Assembly: GCA_947069175.1 (NCBI GenBank)
Contig: CAMTDV010000013.1
Span: 14,179,001-14,243,000, forward strand
Direction of reading: 5' to 3'
Origin: Scalesia atractyloides
Lineage: Eukaryota; Streptophyta; Magnoliopsida; Asterales; Asteraceae
Length of the DNA: 64,000 nucleotides
Shown here: positions 59,701 to 64,000 of the stretch, one piece after another
Layout of the letters: each line of letters begins with the position of its first letter
How positions within the stretch are numbered: the first letter of the stretch is position 1
Translations under genes and position numbers: made by a program
Notes under the pieces: generated by a model
What the model saw: only the letters and a program-made list of their open reading frames with translations
Databases searched by the model: none
What the model was told of the DNA's origin: nothing

Positions 59701-62243
59701 TTAATTGGCAAATAAATCCCTTAAGAGAAAACATAATATGCAATCAACTAGAAGAATCTTCAAGTTCTTCATTATATTTCACATCATCATTGACTCGGTG
59801 TGGTCTAACCGATCATACCAATAAACTAAATAATCATGATCCATAAACTTATGGTTTATGATATTGTATATGTATTACTTGCAGGTATGTAATACAAAAC
59901 ATAAGATATGAAGGAATGTATTATAACTTCAAAGTTCAAATCATCGTGCTATGTAATCACTAGTTTACCACTTTTGGTGGTCGATCTCATCATTACTATC
60001 ATTATAATACGATATTCGATCTCATTTTTAGCTTGACTATCTTATAATTTCTGATAGTTTGATCTCTTATTAACATGATGATTGTTGCACTTCTGATGGT
60101 CAATCTTATTATTAATATGATTATCATTACAATTTTCTCAATGATGCCAATGATCAATATATACTCATTTCATGAATCAGAGTAAAACCATACAATTTTT
60201 AACGGTTTTCCATTATTTTCTCGAACATATAGATATACAGTCGTTTCAAACTGTTTATACCCTTTAAATGATATTGCTACTTCAAGAGTATATTTGAGGT
60301 TTGACAAACAAAATTTGTTTTATCCGATTTCCCTTATAAATAAACTTCTCTTCGTATAACGTCAATTGAGAAGTAATTATATGTCCGATTCATATAATAT
60401 TTCTTTTATACTTGATAATGAGATACAAGGAGTATGACACTTTGTGTGTCAAATCGAAGCATATTTCTACTTTTTCATGAGAATGACAATAAACTACAAC
60501 TTTGGTTTAGTCCTTCTATTTGATATTTTCGATGCAAAGAAGTGATAGCATATAGAATACAAGGTATAGATAGCAACAAATCATACTATACATGACCTTA
60601 TAGCATGTCATCATATAAAAACAACTTATAATGGGCCTTTATAAAATAAGAAACTTTTTTTTATCACTAATAAGCAAACGCATATAATTTATGTAATAAC
60701 TTATTATGGTATAACCAAACATAAAAATATCTTACATATTTTGAATACTTACTTTAAAACTTAAACATATATCTCTTTCGTTCTCAGATCATTTATTACT
60801 TGTATTTGAAAATTTTATATGAAAATTGTAATACTAATGAATTACATAACACGCTTATTTTTTTCTTCTCAAATATTGATATATAGCAACTGATGACATA
60901 TATAAGCAATCTATGCATTGTACATATGAAGCAATTAGCAATAATCACTATTTTATACTAGCAATAGTAATAGTTAATATGCAAATAAATTGTTAAATAT
61001 TATGACATGGCATAAGAATGCATGAGAGGTACCGACACCCCTAGAAAATGTTTCTTTAAAAACAACTAATGATATCTAGCAATATTAATCTTTTATATGA
61101 ATTTCTTTATATTCAAAATTTGTTATAGCATTAACCTTAGTATAAGTACCAAACGATATTTTCATAATCATGTTATAACAACAATAATAATATATTACAT
61201 TATAAGTTGTATAGTTTATTTAAAATTAAATTAATTAATGTTTACTCACATAACTCATTTATATCTAATTATGTAAAAGTCTTTTGGCATGCTATGTATT
61301 AACAATGACTAATGAAAACAATTAATTACAGATGTCATATCCATTTAAATTATAAACTATACAAAATGAAAATCTAGTACATACATCATGTATATATTAC
61401 CACCATACAAGCATATATACCTAATACAATTGTATTGTTTAGTCCATAAATATTGAGTTGCATACTTTTTTAAATATTGAATATTGAATTTAATTGTTTT
61501 TCATGTATTCTAAAAGCACATATAATATTCTCTATATAACAAATTAACTTGCTCAAATCAAAATAATTAACAATTTTATTTACAGCTTAACAAGGTTAAT
61601 AAAGAAGCATAATATATGATTATGGTGGCTCAAAGAATATGTAGATGAGCATCACTAGATTGTAAGAGTCCTAAACAACATATATTAAATTAACTAATTA
61701 AATGATAATCCAGCCAATTTAGAATAATAGAAAGGATCATTTGTAAAAGAGAAAAATAAAATAAATATTCTAATATCGTCGTCGTCAACGAAAACTATAG
61801 TTATTAAATTAATAATGAGTATTAGAAAAAAGATAAATTATTCAATTGTAACGACATAATTTATGATGTAACATCTAAATCCTTATGAATACCAACATGC
61901 TAATATATATATATATATAATAACTTCTAAAAGCAAATGAAAAAATATATATATAAGAGTTCAATCATGAGACTACATTCTAGAATTTATAGTAATGATC
62001 AGTTTAAGTTTATATATGTATATTAATAAGTGTCACCAGTAAAATTGATGTATCATCATCAAATATAATATGAATAATCATACGAAGAATCATACCTTTA
62101 TTAGTAGAGATAGTTGCATAATTATTGGGTTCCTTTCTGAACGTGCGAGATTGAGTTAGGTTGGAAAATAATGCACATCAAAGGCAAGGAAAAAGGGATA
62201 TCAAGGTTGGAAAAACACATAGAGCATGTTCATGCTGATAACG

Positions 62244-62508
62244 TGTTGTGAAACAACGGTCTATTAGCAACTAATATATATGTATATAAACATGAGAGCT
62301 AGACTATGAAATATGTAGAGAATAGAACATGAGAATTCTTATTCATTCATCTAATATCATATACAAATGCCATTATATATAGGCACTCACATTAGTACAA
62401 TAGTAAATAAGAGAAAGGGTTATACATGTGAAGGTCATTACATAATGGATGCATCATAGATAGGGGTTATAATGTGGAAATCACTACATTATGGATACAT
62501 TCATAACA
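62244..62508 (-). repeat. 5' LTR of the decayed Copia
   Basis: 265 bp; on the - strand starts TGTTATGAATG. Differs from the other LTR by substitutions and several one-base losses, so the insertion is not recent. Confidence 0.88.
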
Positions 62509-62934
62509 TATACAAGCTTATTTAACTATTATATAAAAAGTAAATGTTTTTTCAAGTGTAAGTTGCTATTCATTTGTAATTTTTTTATGTAAAAAACGTT
62601 TATACACAATTAACATTAAATAATAAGTAAGTATATGCGATTAAAGTTATTCAATAATAATTAACATATATTATACAAACTGTTTAATCAATAATAATAC
62701 GTCAATATTTAATTTATATAATTCATTAATTTTTATTTATTTTTCCAAAATATCAATGGAATCCAAAAAATAATTTTGTTTTAATCTTATTTATTTACGT
62801 CAAAATATCATTAAACTCATTTAATACACGAGTCTATGACCTAGTATAATATAATATAATAACACAACAAAAAATAACATTCATTCTAATTTTATTTATT
62901 TATTTGTGTTGAATAATTACTAAGCTCATGTAAG

Positions 62935-63354
62935 ATACTGGTCGATAACTTATCTAAGTATAAATACAACTTGATTATATTTGAAGAACAATGTAATTCT
63001 AATAGACATTTGGTAATATATATTGATTTTAGGAATATAATTATTAAAATTTTACGTAGCATATTTTATAATATGTTTTTTTACAAATTTAATGAGTTTT
63101 TTTTAGAGTTAATTACACAGATAGTCCTTGTGGTTTATTGAAAGTAACAACTTTGAATACTAACAAAAAGTTATATAAGAGTATTTTAGTCATTTTATAT
63201 TGATTTAACTAAAAAACTAACGGAAGTTAGCTTTAATACTCAAAGGTGTTAAAAAATCGAAATTATAAAACATAAACCTGTTAAAAAAAATAAGTTAATC
63301 CTCAAAGGCATTACTTACAATAAACCATAAAGACTACGTGTAATTAACTCTAAA
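62935..63354. repeat. Right arm of the long inverted-repeat element
   Basis: Pairs with 55833-56265. The outer portion 63108-63354 is the second copy of the small 245-bp inverted repeat with 'gagttaattac' ends. Confidence 0.8.
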
Positions 63355-64000
63355 GTCTGGAACATTGATTAACAACCATTTAGTGTCTTAAATGGAGCCT
63401 TAACAATATGCTTCATCACATCCTAGAATGGAATTCATAATGTCTTTACAAGGGGGAATCATTAAGTCCCGGGTTTCTATAATACTTCATAAGTCAAGCT
63501 CCACCCACCTTCCAGTGAGTCTTTCAGTCACTATCTTGAAAATACATACCTAAAACATAATTCAGCATAAAGCAAATGAGTTCATGAAAAATCTAGCTCA
63601 AAAGCAAGTAATAGAGTTTCAGCGTATTTGCTATTACAAAATGCACTTCAAATCAAAACTCATTCAGTGCACTATAGAATACATGTTAACATATTTACAC
63701 ATAGTCACATAACTTGCAACCTTACGACATCGTCATGTGTGGAATTCAATTTTCATACAATTACACTGTGTATGTGTGTATGAATAACATAGATACCATA
63801 ATTGATGAGGTTAATAGTTAAATTAATCCTAGACTTTCCCATAACACTCATATCCGATAATAAAAATCATAAAATAGCAAATTTGCTACCGACAAAGTCG
63901 CGTACCCTAGGGACACGCTTGTGTTAGACACATGTTGTCGGGTTGCGAGGACAGATGGCTCACACGCTTATCTTAAGTTTTTCATTCCTAGTTTACATTT
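63355..64000. other. Unassigned right end
   Basis: No gene frame, repeat end or RNA gene was recognised. The last 120 bases are less AT-rich and could be part of an element that continues outside the window. Confidence 0.35.

Larger units (their letters stand above)
56513..62508 (-). mobile_element. LTR retrotransposon, Copia type, heavily decayed
   Basis: LTRs at 56513-56782 and 62244-62508 frame about 5.5 kb. The insertion is flanked by a perfect TATAC duplication (56508-56512 and 62509-62513). On the - strand the reverse-transcriptase motif 'NYEETYSPVVDAIAFQYLI' is readable at about 58275-58365, followed by 'VYMQVLEGFKL' near 58190. A polypurine 'aagggagag' precedes the 3' LTR at 56783-56792, and a second purine tract 'gagggggagac' lies near 56925. 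All frames are broken by many stops. A primer-binding candidate 'cgttatcagcatgaac' adjoins the 5' LTR (62228-62243). It sits inside the inverted-repeat element. Confidence 0.88.

Overview
This window is AT-rich, intron-containing plant nuclear DNA dominated by transposable-element relics, and it reads as a eudicot with a large repeat-rich genome. The repeat families (LTRs ending in TGTGACA, Copia elements, an Au-like SINE, a retroposon with an ATG-repeat tail) would fit Asteraceae, but the family placement is an impression and not proven from the sequence.

Only two apparently functional protein genes are seen. (1) RPL10A (60S ribosomal protein L10a/uL1) lies on the + strand: five coding exons between 14670 and 17326, a probable leader intron, and a promoter carrying site II and telo-box motifs. 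(2) A plastid-type acetyl-CoA synthetase (ACS) lies on the - strand at 48505-53574; its 18 coding exons join without a frame error into 749 residues. A second ACS copy in the same orientation, 18041-22679, keeps the same exon/intron plan but is dead: four in-frame stops, a 19-base deletion and several one-base indels. The two copies are a duplication of one gene, with homology reaching a few hundred bases into both flanks. The roughly 26 kb between them has filled with retroelements and hairpin elements.

Layout: 1-1449, end of a long LTR; 1450-14190, AT-rich repeats and inverted-repeat elements plus one decayed coding relic (10438-10767); 14215-17326, RPL10A with a SINE and a TIR element in its introns; 18041-22679, ACS pseudogene; 24579-24961, retroposon with an 18-bp target duplication; 25450-29200, foldback, duplication and A/T low-complexity DNA; 29689-37714, complete but mutated Copia element on the - strand with 1.45-1.6 kb LTRs that contain a GC-rich tandem array; 39281-41292, four short TIR elements separated by TA tracts; 41347-45665, large foldback carrying a solo LTR; 45666-47071, 5' remnant of another Copia; 47974-48208, small solo LTR; 48505-53574, functional ACS; 54511-55097, low-complexity TIR element; 55833-63354, inverted-repeat element split by a decayed Copia (56513-62508, target duplication TATAC); 63355-64000, nothing recognised.

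The two genes are functionally unrelated (translation; acetate activation for plastid acetyl-CoA). The most unusual observations are helically phased near-palindrome clusters in the solo LTR at 41617-43566, a GC-rich array inside the Copia LTRs, and a recurrent class of elements each built from one degenerate 5-7-mer and its complement, three of them sitting in gene or pseudogene introns.
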